Source: Burkholderiales bacterium
Lineage (GTDB): Bacteria; Pseudomonadota; Gammaproteobacteria; Burkholderiales; Casimicrobiaceae
Length of the DNA stretch: 50,801 nt
Reading direction: 5' to 3'
Assembly (NCBI GenBank): GCA_020852555.1
Contig: JADZAQ010000093.1
Span: 1 to 50,801 of the forward strand
Shown here: one piece after another, positions 25,463 to 35,140 of the stretch
Position numbering within the stretch: position 1 is the first letter of the stretch
How the letters are laid out: the number at the start of each line of letters is the position of its first letter
Program-made: the position numbers and the translations under genes
The notes under the pieces: generated by a model
What the model was told of the DNA's origin: nothing
Seen by the model: the letters and a program-made list of their open reading frames with translations, nothing else
Database searches by the model: none

Positions 25463-25885
25463 TCAGACTGGTTGCGGCGGCAACGTGGCAGTGTATGCCG
25501 CTTGCGCGCGACGCATCAGGCTCGGATGCAGGATACCCAGTTTTGGAGTCTGTCCATAGGACGGGATTGGCGGAACGCGAAACCACTCGTCCGTGTACGG
25601 CAGGCTCACCGTCCGGCGCAGGTCAAATTTGGTGGGAAAGCTGAGCCCGGCTGCGCGATACGCTTCGCCATCGGTCGGTGAAATCAAGAACTCGCCGGCG
25701 TATAGATGGGCCGTTCCTTGCGACGTCCCATAAGCCGCGACGACTGCTTTTGTCCCGTCGGACATATTGGCGAATCCAACGACAAGGGCTGGCCTGGGTT
25801 TCGGCCCGGGCTTCCCGATGCTTTCGGGGAAGCGGCAATAGACAACGTCACCGAGGGCGGGAAGAGGAAACTCGTTTGCCGCCAC
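25463..25885 (-). CDS. PemK/MazF-like toxin
   Basis: About 140 residues of the PemK/MazF-type (SH3-like barrel) growth-inhibitor family, which act as mRNA interferases. Visible motifs: FPLPALGDVVYCRFPES, KPGPKPRPALVVGF, VAAYGTSQGT, PTKFDLRRTVSLPY and LGILHPSLMRRAQ. I choose GTG 25885 as start since the domain begins right after; it overlaps the antitoxin gene by 38 bp. An upstream in-frame ATG (26104) lies wholly inside the antitoxin gene. The 3' end joins a HigA relic. Function is by family only. Confidence 0.75.
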   Translation of the reverse strand: MAANEFPLPALGDVVYCRFPESIGKPGPKPRPALVVGFANMSDGTKAVVAAYGTSQGTAHLYAGEFLISPTDGEAYRAAGLSFPTKFDLRRTVSLPYTDEWFRVPPIPSYGQTPKLGILHPSLMRRAQAAYTATLPPQPV

Positions 25886-26183
25886 TTGGTCTTGAGTCCC
25901 GAGTTGTTTGCGACGGATCTTCGAACAACGACTCCGTGACAACTGCTTCGCCGTGCTTCCTGCGGACGATTTCGGTAATTGCGCGATGCTGCTCCTCTGT
26001 GATCGGCCCATTGTCGCGCGGATACCGCGGAACATGACGCTGGGCGAGATCGACCAAAGCGCGATGCACGGCGGCCGTTTCCGATAAATCCAAAGCTCGC
26101 GCAATTGCCTTCATGGTGGCGCGACTGATTCCCTCCTTGGAATCCTTATCGCGAAATCGAATGAGTAGGGCTTCGTCTGCCAT
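25848..26183 (-). CDS. Antitoxin partner of the PemK-like toxin
   Basis: A 111-residue protein. Residues about 8-60 (FRDKDSKEGISRATMKAIARALDLSETAAVHRAL split) form a ribbon-helix-helix-like or short helical DNA-binding region; the charged C-terminal half (ITEEQHRAITEIVRRKHGE) would bind toxin. The last 15 residues (SRPSGGKRVSSSRPR) may be an out-of-family extension. It precedes and overlaps the toxin gene and follows a strong promoter with a palindrome, the standard layout of an autoregulated TA operon. The antitoxin family is not firmly identified. Confidence 0.7.
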   Translation of the reverse strand: MADEALLIRFRDKDSKEGISRATMKAIARALDLSETAAVHRALVDLAQRHVPRYPRDNGPITEEQHRAITEIVRRKHGEAVVTESLFEDPSQTTRDSRPSGGKRVSSSRPR

Positions 26184-26208
26184 GGAAAACCCCGTAATGC
26201 TATGAAAA

Positions 26209-26247
26209 GATATAAAAACTATATCAGCATGCGATTTCGGATGTCAA
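26209..26247 (-). promoter_or_regulatory. Strong promoter and operator of the PemK-like TA pair
   Basis: On the minus strand TTGACA (26247-26242), 18-nt spacer, TATAGT (26223-26218). The inverted repeat GATATA-N5-TATATC (26209-26225) covers the -10, suited to antitoxin binding. This is a markedly AT-rich spot in GC-rich DNA. Confidence 0.75.
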
Positions 26248-26264
26248 TGGGGGAGTGAGCCGGC

Positions 26265-27002
26265 CTACTTCGCCTGCGCAGCGGTACCGTCGCCCTCGCT
26301 CAGACGGAAGTCGAACTGCAGTGCGAGGGGAAAGCGGATCGGCCGCAGCCGATCCTCGGCCGGCTTGAACCGGGCGGCGCGCAGCGCGGTGCGCACTTCC
26401 TCCGCAAATTCGTCGGAGCCTTCCGGGAACTCGATCTCGCTGGCCTCGCCCTGCTCGTTGACGACCACCCAGGCGATGACCGAATCCTCGCGGCCGGCGG
26501 CGAGCGCGGCGGGCGGATAGCGCGCGACGATGGCCGCGGTCATCCTGGGTCGCTTGCCGATTTCCACGGGGAACTCGCGCAGGGTCCGGTCGTAGAGTTC
26601 GCCGAGCCGGCTGCGGTCGCGCAAGACGACGGCGGTCGCCTTGCCGATACCCAGATTTCCGTTGCCCGGTGCCGGCTCGGGCGGGGCGATCGGGCTCGGT
26701 GTCGCCGCGATCTCCGGCAGGGTCAGGGTGGCGAGCGGCTCGCGGTGGCGCGATGCGAGTGCGACGGGTACGGGCGCGGGCAGAGTCTCCAACGAGGCGG
26801 TGACGTCGGGCGTCGTGATGACGGCACGCAGTGGCGCCGGGTCACGCGGGGTATCGCCGGTGCGCGCACCTGACCCCAAGGTCAGTGCCACCAGCGAGAC
26901 GTGGATCACCACCGACGCCGCGATGGCGCACACGAGTGCGGGCGGAACGGGGCGGCTCGGCTGCGGCATCGTACGCAGGGGAGCGAAGACGGAGGCGGTC
27001 AT
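26265..27002 (-). CDS. TonB-family C-terminal domain protein
   Basis: A 245-residue TonB-like protein. One transmembrane helix near residues 23-42 (LVCAIAASVVIHVSLVALTL) is followed by a Pro/Ala-rich periplasmic linker and a TonB_C domain (VARYPPAALAAGREDSVI, FAEEVRTALRAARFKPA). TonB proteins carry proton-motive energy from ExbBD to outer-membrane receptors, but no exbBD or receptor gene is nearby. It lies 3' of pilY1 on the same strand, 127 bp away with a hairpin between, so it is probably a separate unit or read-through partner. Function in pilus biology is possible but unsupported. Confidence 0.8.
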   Translation of the reverse strand: MTASVFAPLRTMPQPSRPVPPALVCAIAASVVIHVSLVALTLGSGARTGDTPRDPAPLRAVITTPDVTASLETLPAPVPVALASRHREPLATLTLPEIAATPSPIAPPEPAPGNGNLGIGKATAVVLRDRSRLGELYDRTLREFPVEIGKRPRMTAAIVARYPPAALAAGREDSVIAWVVVNEQGEASEIEFPEGSDEFAEEVRTALRAARFKPAEDRLRPIRFPLALQFDFRLSEGDGTAAQAK

Positions 27003-27067
27003 GCTGAGGTCGCACTACGGCTGAGGTTGCGGGCAGCCCCGTCCGGTCGATCACATCCGGAAGCAGC

Positions 27068-27097
27068 GAGGCGGCCACCAATCCTGGCGGCCGCCTC
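27068..27097 (-). terminator. Hairpin after pilY1
   Basis: Perfect 9-bp arms GAGGCGGCC/GGCCGCCTC (27068-27076, 27089-27097) with a 12-nt loop, 33 bp past the pilY1 stop. The following bases are not a clear T-run, so it may attenuate rather than terminate. Confidence 0.45.
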
Positions 27098-27129
27098 GGC
27101 ACACGCTGTGAAAAGCTCGGGTCAGTGCA

Positions 27130-30100
27130 TCATTCCCCGCCCAGCAAGCGCCACGACATCCGGGTGCCGATGCCCGTGTACTTGTTCTTGATCTTCGCGG
27201 GTTTGATGCCGGGTACTTCCTGCGAGCCGATGATGCCGACCACCTGGCTGCCATCGTCCTGGATCATGCCGACCGTCTCGATATCGACGAGGCCCATTTC
27301 GAAGTCGATGCCGGGGATGACGGTCCCCAGATCGTTCTGGGTAAGCGACTCGCCGGTGGTGTAGTCGCGCGCATACAGCCTCGCCGGCAACGAGATCAGA
27401 CATGGATCGTCCTGCACCTTGGTGCCGACGTACGCTGCCACGTTCACGTTCGACTGCGGGTCGACGACGATGCGTTGCGAATCACCGTCCTCGTTCGGCA
27501 GATCGTGGTACCAGCCGTTCGGCGCGCCGCCGACGATGGCGCTCACGCCATCGGCGTTGGTGGCTGCCATCGTGTCCCGCGGCTGGATCGGCAAACCGGT
27601 CGTGGCGGGCGCCAGCAGCGTGCCGTCGCGAATCGCGTACATCGTCTGGGTCTGCGGTGGATTCGGCGTCGTGAGGTCCGACGTATCGAGCAGACGGCCG
27701 GTCCCGATGAACACGTAGCGATCCACACCGCTGTTGATTTCGATTTCGATCTGCGGCGCGACGGTCACGGGCTGCGCGGCTCCGCTGGGGTCCTTGAGCT
27801 GCGCGAACAGCACCGCGGGCGCGGTCTTGTACGAGTCGACATCCGAGACGTCGATGCGCCACACGTTGCCCAGGAGGTCGCCACCGTAGATCTGCTCGGC
27901 GACCTGATTGTTCTGGTTCTTCACGAAGGCGTGGATCTGCGCGAGCCCCGACGCCTGCCCGCTGCCGGACGGTTGGCCGGCGCTCGTGGTGACGGTGCTG
28001 AGGAGCGTACCCGTCTTGGCATCGAGGAAGAACACCTTGCCCTTGCCGGACGTGTTGTCGTAGCCACCGGTGACGATCACCACCCACCGGCACTTGACGC
28101 CGTCGCCGCAGGTCACGTTGCCCCCGGAATCGCGGACCTTCACGATCACCGGCCGTCCGTACGAGTACTTGACCTCGGAATTGCTCCATTCCCACAGGAC
28201 CTTGCCGGCAGCCACGCCTTCGTCGGCGGCGTTGGGATCGGTAAGATCGAGTGCGTAGTAGCTGTTGCCCCCCTTGCCGAGACCACCGACGACGATCGTG
28301 CGCCAGTCGTCGCCGGCACCGAAATCGACATCCGCGGTGCGCGGCGATGAATCGACGTACATGTGGTGCTTGTAGATCGGCACGCCGCCGTCCTGGTAGG
28401 TGAGCGCCTGGATGCCGCTCGCATCCTCGTTCACCGTGCCGGCTTCACCCTTGAAGAGCGCCTTTGGAATGTAGGCGAAGACTTCGGTGCCACCGCCCGC
28501 GGATACCGGGACGGCGGGTTCCGTCGACGTGGCGGACTTGGGCATCGGTCCGGCATCGAAGACGTGCACCATGCCGTCGTTGGCGGCCGCGACGACCCGT
28601 ATGGCGCGATCCTTGTGCGTGCTCTTGAACGCGGCGTAGCCGGCATCGGTGGATTCCTGGTATGGCCGATCCGGGTTGAAGACGATCACCGGTTTCGCGT
28701 TACTGATATCGCCCATGGCACCGAAGCGCTTGCGGAACTGGCCGATTCCCGTGCCTTCGATCGGCGCGCCGGCATAGGTGTTGCCGCCGCGCAGGTAGGC
28801 GACGATCTTCTTCTGCTGCAAATTTCCCGTGGCGTCTGGCGCGAGCGACAAGCGCTGGGCACTGGAGAGGCTGTCCCATTGAAACGGGATACCTGCCGCC
28901 CCCTTCATGGTCACGATGCGTCGATGATCGGGATCCAGCCACGGCTCCGCAACGCCGGTGACGGCCGGATCGATCTGCGCGGCGAGTGCCTTCGTTGCGG
29001 ACCACCACGTCTTCACGGTGTTGCCGGTGGCGGGATTGATCTGGATCTTCAGGAGATCACCCGCCCAGCCGGGCTCGATCGTCGGCTCGAAGATCACGTC
29101 GTTGCCGGCATCGAGCACCTGACCGCCGAAGGCGGCGCCGGCACGCGACTTCCGCTGGTTCTGGATGCCGGCCAGGATGCTGGCGAGGCCGTAGGAAACC
29201 TCGAGGGGCGAGCGCGCGAAGACGAAAGAGCCACGCGCCATTACCGTCGCGTGCCACAGGTCGTCCACCGCCACGGCGCCAGCGCCGAGACCCTTCGGGT
29301 AGATCGGATTGTACGGTTGCGTGAGGTTGGGCCAGTTGAGGGCGCCGCTCTTGATGCCGAGGATCGTCGCCAACTGGTTTGCCTGACCTGCGGCATCGAG
29401 GGTGCCTTCCGCGCCGAACGAAATGGCGTTGAAGTTCACGTGCTGCCAGAACGCGACGTCCTTGGTGGGGTCGAGCGCCGGATAGTAATAATCACCCGGC
29501 GCGTAGACGCCGAGCGGGTACGGCGGCGGCGTGCACAGCGGTGCGTCCTCCGTGCAGGTGAGGACGCTCTTTTCGCCCGATTGGTTGGGCACATCGTTCT
29601 TGAGGCTCGGCCGCAGGTCGCGCGCCCAGTAGTACGTGGCGACGTCGGCGAGCGTATCGGAGACGGCAACGCCCTGCCGGAACGGCAACGGCCAGGCGCC
29701 TGCGGCCATGCCGTCGAGCTTGTGGTACGGCTTCTCCAGGGCTTCGTCCCCGGTGGCGCCGAGGGCGACGAGCGAGGCGTCGATGTCGTCGTCCTGGTCA
29801 CCGATCGACGCGACTTGCGCAACCTGGTTGGTCTTGCCGTCGGTGAACAGGATATGGTAGTTCGCCTGGCAGGTGAGCGACGCTCCACTGGGCTTTTTCG
29901 CGATCGGGTCACTGGCACCGTTCGGCAGCGGGTTGATGTACGCCGGCAGGCCGCTCGCGCCGCCCGTCTCGACGAGATTGCCGATGCGGATCATCGCCGA
30001 GAGCGTCGGCGTCTTGAATTTGTCGACCGCGATGCCGAAGAGCTTCGCGTACCACGCGGTGCGCTGCGTCAAGTCCCAGTCGGCGACGTCGAGCCAGATG

Positions 30101-32679
30101 ACCGGTATACCGTCTCCCCAAGGGTCCGGCTCGTCACCGAGCGTGTGGAAACCGACGCGGTACGCGATCGGGTCGGGCGGCACGTTGGTGAGGTACGAGA
30201 ACGCCTGTGACGCCGTCGTCTTGGCGGCGAGCAGGCGCGTGCTGTAGTACGCGTACCAGTTGGCGTAGTTGATCGATTCCGAGGTTTCCGGCCGCGGATC
30301 GGCGGTGTCGAGCCACTTCCGTCCACCCGGATACGGCGTGGCGCTCGCACCGAATTCACCGGCCCCCGGGAACGCCAGCGCATTGCCCGGGAAGAGGTCC
30401 ACCCGCGTGAACTTGCCGTACTTCACTTCCTTGAAGCGTTGCAGATCGTTGCTCGCCGCACAGGTGCCGGCACCGAAGCCGCGCCACTGGTCGTTGGCCG
30501 TCATGTTGCGGTTGTCGCAGAACTCGACGCTCTCGACGACGTAGTAGTGACGCGGGATCTGCACCGTCGTGCCGACGGTCGGGCAACTCGACGTCACCTG
30601 CTGGGTAAAGGCGCCTGTCTGCGTGAGCGCGTACCCGTACGAAGTAGTTCCGCCGGCCTTGTTGGCGGGATATACGTCGTTGATATTCGTGCGCGAGTAC
30701 GTGGCAAGACCGGCACCCGGCGTGCCCATTACTGCATAAGGAAGATTGTTGCGCCGGCACACGACGCCGTTCCCGTTGGCGTCGTCGAGCATCGACACGT
30801 TGGGAACCACGGCCGCGTTCGTATTGGGATCGAAGAGCAGCTTGTTGCAGGTGGGGCTTGCATCGTTGTCGTAGATCCTGGTGCCGCCACTGCAGTCTGT
30901 GATGTTCGTCGTTATGTTGGGGCAATCGGCATTGGAACTGCACGCGGCATTGCTGATGCTGCACTTGCCGTAGGTCGAGGGAGGAGTGTCGGCGATGCAG
31001 GTGCAGGCGAGGCATTCCGGGACCGTACCCGTTCCGGGTGTATTCGAGCCCGAACCGCCGGTGCCGGCTTTGCAGTACCGCTCCGCGGGATCGGTCTTGC
31101 ACGCCGCCGGGTTGTAGTTCCGCGCGTCCGGATCCGGATTGCAGACCTTCGCATTCGCGTTGCACGTCTGCGGGGTGTCGCTGCCGATCGGCGTGCCGCC
31201 GACGCAGCCGATGATCCTCGCCGTGTCTTTCGGGTAGTACGGCGACGTCTTGTCGCACCAGAGCGACTTGACGGATATCTGCCGATAGAAGAACTTCGCA
31301 TCGATGGTGCTATTCGACGATTGCCACGGGTAGTTGTAATCGGCGGCTGCCACCGGGGCGCCGGAGGCAGCCGACGCGTCGTACTTCGTGCCGTTGATGC
31401 GGCACCACGCCCCCGCTCCTGCTCGGTACTGTCCGTTCGAGTCGCCGACGTCGAGCGCCGTCGCCCCGTTCGGGCCCGAGGGCCAGTTGGGATCGTTTTC
31501 GAGCGTCGGCCAGTCGGTGTTGCAGTACAGTCGTACTCCGACCTTGATGCTGAGGTTGTCCTTGACGGTCGCCGCCCACATCGGTGTCACGCCGGCCGCC
31601 GTTTCGAAGGTCGAATACGGATCGCGATCGACCGAGGGCGTGCCCCACTTCAAGGTCGTCGAGGCATAGTTCCCGTTGGCGTCGGTACCGGTGTTGGTCA
31701 GCGGCGTCCCGTCGGCGATCTTGGGCGCGGTGTACGTCACCGCCGGGTTGTACGCCAGCCGGTTGAATCCGGCGGCGTGCAGGGGCGGATCCGCGAACGT
31801 CGAGCCACCCTGGATCACGACCTGCCGCCCCCCTGCGGCAGTGAGTGGCGTGACGTTGGCGACGGCTTCGATCTGGTATGTGAACTGCGTCGGGCTGATC
31901 TTGGTGATCTGGAAGACGCCGTAGTACGGCCACGAGTTCGCGTTGGAAGCGGGTGGCGTTGGCGGTACCACGTTGCTCGAATTGTGCTGGATGAGAACGT
32001 AATCACCCGTACTGAGCGGCGCGAAATTGAGCGCCGTACCGGTGACGGTGGCGGTGACCGTGCCGCCGATGGAAATGGGCCCCGGACGCGTGATGCTCGA
32101 GGTGCCGATGGCCGAACCGGTGGACGAGATGTTGACCGCCTGCTGCGCACAGGTCGCGGTGCCGGCGCCGCTGCGGCAATACGAGGCGCTCGTCACGATC
32201 TGGATCGCACTGTAGCCGGTCGCCACGCCTATCGGGGTGCCCGCCGTCGTTCCCACCTCGTATTCGAGCGTGGTGGTGCTCGGCTTGTTCACGACCTGGA
32301 AGAAGCCGTTGTACTCGGGTTTGTTGGCGCCGATGACGTTGATCCAGTCGCCGACTTCGATCGTGCTGATGGTGCTGACCGAGCTCGTCCGCGCACGATA
32401 GATGCCGCCGGTGAACGGACCCTGGCGACTCAGCGAGACATTGATGTTCCCGGCCACGTTGGTGAGGTAGTCCGGGAGGAAGTTGTACTGCATGCTCCCC
32501 GAATCATCGAGCGTGAAGATGATGTTGGGCTTGGCCGAGACCTTCGAGGCGATCGGAGTGTCGGCGAGCGGCGTCGGCGCCCCGTACACGGACGTGACCG
32601 GAAACAGGACCATGGTCCAGGCGAGGAACGCGGTCAGCGCTCGGGCGAGGAAGAGGCGGAGCGGATGGGTGGGTCGCAT
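27130..32679 (-). CDS. pilY1: Type IV pilus tip protein PilY1
   Basis: An 1849-residue PilY1, a pilus-tip adhesin and mechanosensor that primes pilus assembly with the minor pilins. A signal peptide covers residues about 8-34. A von Willebrand A-like start follows, with a MIDAS-type DDSGS at Asp58-Ser62 (NIIFTLDDSGSM). A Cys-rich segment lies around residues 500-590 (CKTDPAERYC, CLACTCIADT). The C-terminal third is the conserved PilY1 beta-propeller (RVVAAANDGMVHVFDAG, VVGGLGKGGNSYYALDLTDP, YGGDLLGNVWRIDVSD). It is clearly longer than the 1161-residue P. aeruginosa protein, the extra length lying in the N-terminal half. Last gene of the minor pilin operon. Confidence 0.95.
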   Translation of the reverse strand: MRPTHPLRLFLARALTAFLAWTMVLFPVTSVYGAPTPLADTPIASKVSAKPNIIFTLDDSGSMQYNFLPDYLTNVAGNINVSLSRQGPFTGGIYRARTSSVSTISTIEVGDWINVIGANKPEYNGFFQVVNKPSTTTLEYEVGTTAGTPIGVATGYSAIQIVTSASYCRSGAGTATCAQQAVNISSTGSAIGTSSITRPGPISIGGTVTATVTGTALNFAPLSTGDYVLIQHNSSNVVPPTPPASNANSWPYYGVFQITKISPTQFTYQIEAVANVTPLTAAGGRQVVIQGGSTFADPPLHAAGFNRLAYNPAVTYTAPKIADGTPLTNTGTDANGNYASTTLKWGTPSVDRDPYSTFETAAGVTPMWAATVKDNLSIKVGVRLYCNTDWPTLENDPNWPSGPNGATALDVGDSNGQYRAGAGAWCRINGTKYDASAASGAPVAAADYNYPWQSSNSTIDAKFFYRQISVKSLWCDKTSPYYPKDTARIIGCVGGTPIGSDTPQTCNANAKVCNPDPDARNYNPAACKTDPAERYCKAGTGGSGSNTPGTGTVPECLACTCIADTPPSTYGKCSISNAACSSNADCPNITTNITDCSGGTRIYDNDASPTCNKLLFDPNTNAAVVPNVSMLDDANGNGVVCRRNNLPYAVMGTPGAGLATYSRTNINDVYPANKAGGTTSYGYALTQTGAFTQQVTSSCPTVGTTVQIPRHYYVVESVEFCDNRNMTANDQWRGFGAGTCAASNDLQRFKEVKYGKFTRVDLFPGNALAFPGAGEFGASATPYPGGRKWLDTADPRPETSESINYANWYAYYSTRLLAAKTTASQAFSYLTNVPPDPIAYRVGFHTLGDEPDPWGDGIPVIWLDVADWDLTQRTAWYAKLFGIAVDKFKTPTLSAMIRIGNLVETGGASGLPAYINPLPNGASDPIAKKPSGASLTCQANYHILFTDGKTNQVAQVASIGDQDDDIDASLVALGATGDEALEKPYHKLDGMAAGAWPLPFRQGVAVSDTLADVATYYWARDLRPSLKNDVPNQSGEKSVLTCTEDAPLCTPPPYPLGVYAPGDYYYPALDPTKDVAFWQHVNFNAISFGAEGTLDAAGQANQLATILGIKSGALNWPNLTQPYNPIYPKGLGAGAVAVDDLWHATVMARGSFVFARSPLEVSYGLASILAGIQNQRKSRAGAAFGGQVLDAGNDVIFEPTIEPGWAGDLLKIQINPATGNTVKTWWSATKALAAQIDPAVTGVAEPWLDPDHRRIVTMKGAAGIPFQWDSLSSAQRLSLAPDATGNLQQKKIVAYLRGGNTYAGAPIEGTGIGQFRKRFGAMGDISNAKPVIVFNPDRPYQESTDAGYAAFKSTHKDRAIRVVAAANDGMVHVFDAGPMPKSATSTEPAVPVSAGGGTEVFAYIPKALFKGEAGTVNEDASGIQALTYQDGGVPIYKHHMYVDSSPRTADVDFGAGDDWRTIVVGGLGKGGNSYYALDLTDPNAADEGVAAGKVLWEWSNSEVKYSYGRPVIVKVRDSGGNVTCGDGVKCRWVVIVTGGYDNTSGKGKVFFLDAKTGTLLSTVTTSAGQPSGSGQASGLAQIHAFVKNQNNQVAEQIYGGDLLGNVWRIDVSDVDSYKTAPAVLFAQLKDPSGAAQPVTVAPQIEIEINSGVDRYVFIGTGRLLDTSDLTTPNPPQTQTMYAIRDGTLLAPATTGLPIQPRDTMAATNADGVSAIVGGAPNGWYHDLPNEDGDSQRIVVDPQSNVNVAAYVGTKVQDDPCLISLPARLYARDYTTGESLTQNDLGTVIPGIDFEMGLVDIETVGMIQDDGSQVVGIIGSQEVPGIKPAKIKNKYTGIGTRMSWRLLGGE

Positions 32680-32712
32680 CGGGAAGCTCCCTGCGGTACG
32701 CGTGCCCCGTGA

Positions 32713-33333
32713 TCAGCGCAGGAAGGTCTGCGCGTACGTCACGGCATTGGTATTGGGAATGTCCGCCCGCACCGTGACCCGGAAGAGGGGGATCGGCGGC
32801 AACGGGATCGGCTTGTATTTGTTGTCGGTGCCGGCATTCGGCACCTTCGGAGGCAGGATGTCGCAGTGACCGATGATCTCGCCCGGAGTGACCGCGGCCA
32901 TGTTGCACACGCGCTCGATCACCCAGCGGACTTCCACGCCGCTGACGCTGTCCGAGTACGCCGCCGGAAAGCCCGCGCCGGTGTAGGCGGTGCTCATGGC
33001 GGAGTAGGCGCCGGTCAGGAGTTGCGGCACCCCGTGCGTCGATTCATTGGCCTGGATGAAGGCGTAATAGTTCTTCGCGGTCTCGCTCGCGTTCTGCGTG
33101 GCGAGGGATTTGGACTTGTAGATCGTGTCCACCGCCTTCTCGATCGCGTAGTTGACCGGCGCCTGTGACGAGGTGCGAAACGCCATGTTGCCGGCGACGC
33201 CGGAGCTCGTGTCGATCGAGCGCATCAGCGTGAGTCCGGCGAGCATGAGGATCACCATCGCGATCAGCGCCACGAAGAGCACGACGCCGCGCTGGCGGGG
33301 CCGCAGCGACGTATGGATGCGGATCGGTCTCAT
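32713..33333 (-). CDS. pilX: Minor pilin-associated protein PilX
   Basis: A 206-residue PilX-like minor pilin. After the basic leader ending in RQRG the helix VVLFVALIAMVILMLAGLTLM follows; as usual for PilX it lacks the Glu5 of major pilins. The MRSIDTSSGVAGNMAFR segment is the PilX N-terminal signature. The C-terminal half has two Cys (CNMAAV, GHCDIL), likely a disulphide. Its start overlaps pilW's stop by ATGA; pilY1 follows after 33 bp. Confidence 0.9.
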   Translation of the reverse strand: MRPIRIHTSLRPRQRGVVLFVALIAMVILMLAGLTLMRSIDTSSGVAGNMAFRTSSQAPVNYAIEKAVDTIYKSKSLATQNASETAKNYYAFIQANESTHGVPQLLTGAYSAMSTAYTGAGFPAAYSDSVSGVEVRWVIERVCNMAAVTPGEIIGHCDILPPKVPNAGTDNKYKPIPLPPIPLFRVTVRADIPNTNAVTYAQTFLR

Positions 33334-34673
33334 TGCGGTGCGGTCCCGGCGTAGAGCGCGTTGCGCAGCGGAATGACGGTCTCGTAGACGCGGTAGCGCC
33401 AGCCGTCCTCCATGACCTTGCCCGACTGGTCGGCACCGGCCGGGATCTTGATGCGGTTCGGGCAGTCGGCGTCGGTGTTGTCCGGGCAGTTGAAGATGTA
33501 CTGGTCGGCGCGAGTGCCGGTGACACCGTCGATCGTGGTCGCGCTCGTGCGGAAGAGGCCGGGATCGCGGAAGTCGGGCTCGTCGGCACGCACGACGAAG
33601 GCGAGGCGCACCGCGACGATGCGATTGAGGAGATTGGCCGGCACGCCGCCCTCGCCGGCCTTGATGACGCTATCCGGCGACCAGCCGGCGCTGCCCGCGA
33701 TGGCGCAGTCGCCGTCGTCGGTGGGGCGCGCCCAGCATTCGAAGCGTCCGGGAAGCGTGCCGTTGGCGGCGACGGCCCCGGTGTCGATGCCGTACTGCGC
33801 CTTCATCCAGACGATGTTCTGCGCGATCGGGACGGGAACCGCCGCCGCATTGGCGCAACCGTCGGCGAACATGCAATTGGTCGTGCGCAGTTGCCTGTTG
33901 GCGATGTCGTAGCGCACGCGCCGGGCGCCACCCACGCCATCGTCGTGGCCGAGGATGACCAGCATTGCGCCGGTCCCTGCGGCATTCTGGGGAACCCCTT
34001 TGTAGCCGATCGTCGTCTTCGGGGCCGCCTGGGTCAGCTTGACCTCGCCCGAATCGTCCATGAGCCGCGCCGTAGCCGGTGCAGCCGATGCGATCCGGAT
34101 GAGTCCGCAGTGACCCGTGCCGTTGTTGGCGATCGCCACCGCCCAGTAGGGGTGGGTGGCGGTGGGTAGCGAGACCTTGCCCGGCGTCATGAATCCGTTG
34201 GGGGATTGGACCTGGATGTCGGCGCCCGCCGCGACCGTGTCGGTGACGGCGTCGACCGGGCGAAACGGCACCGGCCACACGACGTGCGGCGAGCCGCCCT
34301 GGCGCGAGATCAGCGAATCCGGGTTCTCGCCGGTTCCCGCGGTGATGATGATCGGAATCGGCTTGAGCGTCGTCTCTTTGCTCGTGGCGGCCCCGCCTTC
34401 GTCCTTGGTGCACGTGATGAGATCGTTGTATCCGCTGCTGAGGCCGTTGCCGCCGCTCGCGATATCCTGGCTCGCCATGAACTGCGTGACGAGCCCGGTG
34501 ATCTGCGCGTCGGCGGTGCCGATCGCCGTGCGCTTGTAGTTCTCGGCGACCGCGAGCATGTTGTACACGACCACGACGACAATGAGGCCGATCAGGATCC
34601 CGATCATCGTTTCCATGATGCCGACGCCGCGCTGACGGGCGCCGAGATCGAAGCGATGCCGCGTGCGGATCAT
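33330..34673 (-). CDS. pilW: Type IV pilus minor pilin PilW
   Basis: A 447-residue PilW-like prepilin. The leader peptide ends in ARQRG and is followed by VGIMETMIGILIGLIVVVVV, with Glu at position 5 of the mature protein. The remaining beta-rich globular part is large, which is normal for PilW, with several Cys (CWARPTDDGDC, CPDNTDADC) that may pair. It overlaps pilV upstream and pilX downstream by ATGA, showing tight operon structure. PilW connects PilX/PilY1 to the pilus-tip priming complex. Confidence 0.9.
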   Translation of the reverse strand: MIRTRHRFDLGARQRGVGIMETMIGILIGLIVVVVVYNMLAVAENYKRTAIGTADAQITGLVTQFMASQDIASGGNGLSSGYNDLITCTKDEGGAATSKETTLKPIPIIITAGTGENPDSLISRQGGSPHVVWPVPFRPVDAVTDTVAAGADIQVQSPNGFMTPGKVSLPTATHPYWAVAIANNGTGHCGLIRIASAAPATARLMDDSGEVKLTQAAPKTTIGYKGVPQNAAGTGAMLVILGHDDGVGGARRVRYDIANRQLRTTNCMFADGCANAAAVPVPIAQNIVWMKAQYGIDTGAVAANGTLPGRFECWARPTDDGDCAIAGSAGWSPDSVIKAGEGGVPANLLNRIVAVRLAFVVRADEPDFRDPGLFRTSATTIDGVTGTRADQYIFNCPDNTDADCPNRIKIPAGADQSGKVMEDGWRYRVYETVIPLRNALYAGTAPQ

Positions 34674-35140
34674 TGATTCGCTCCGATCGATGCCATCACG
34701 TCGTATTTGTGCGTCACCGTGTCGCCCGGCGGCTGCCAGGTGATGGTAATGGTGACCATCGAGTTGGTCTGTAGCGCCGGATTGGCAGGGACGATCGGCC
34801 CGCTCTGCACGTCGACCACCGGCGGCGTCGCCGCGGTATTCGGCAGCCGTGCCGCGACGAGATCCTTGAATTCAGTGTAGCCCGCGCCGGTCCCCGGATC
34901 GCTGTTGTAGTTGGCTTGCAGGTTCGTCGTGAGCCGATCGGTGAGCCACATGTCGGTGATGAGCCCGTTGGCGAGTGCCGCCGCCTCGGCGCGGTTGCGT
35001 GCGTCGCCCGTTTCCTGCAACGAACGCGCGAGCAGTCCCACCGAACCCAGGATGCCGAGTGCCACGATCAGAATCGCGATCAGCGCCTCGAGCATGAACG
35101 ACCCAGCCTGGAGTCGTGTCGGAGTCAGGTCGCGTTTCAT
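34670..35140 (-). CDS. pilV: Type IV pilus minor pilin PilV
   Basis: A 156-residue PilV-like prepilin. The leader LTPTRLQAG is cut before SFMLEALIAILIVALGILGS, which carries the Glu5. The helix is followed by the PilV-type segment ARSLQETGDARNRAEAAALAN. Start ATG 35140 overlaps the fimU stop by ATGA, and its stop overlaps pilW likewise. The open frame upstream to 36076 is antisense/shadow over fimU and pilE and is not used. Confidence 0.9.
   Translation of the reverse strand: MKRDLTPTRLQAGSFMLEALIAILIVALGILGSVGLLARSLQETGDARNRAEAAALANGLITDMWLTDRLTTNLQANYNSDPGTGAGYTEFKDLVAARLPNTAATPPVVDVQSGPIVPANPALQTNSMVTITITWQPPGDTVTHKYDVMASIGANQ

Noticed and set aside
21658-26230. Integron array or attC sites as explanation for stacked TA genes
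   Set aside because: No integrase, no attC-like palindromes of regular spacing, and genes are on both strands.
28363-30210. Long plus-strand frames opposite pilY1 (also 30439-32712)
   Set aside because: They mirror the minus-strand pilY1 codons and have the Arg/Val/Asp-rich composition of antisense shadows; pilY1 itself has clear family motifs.
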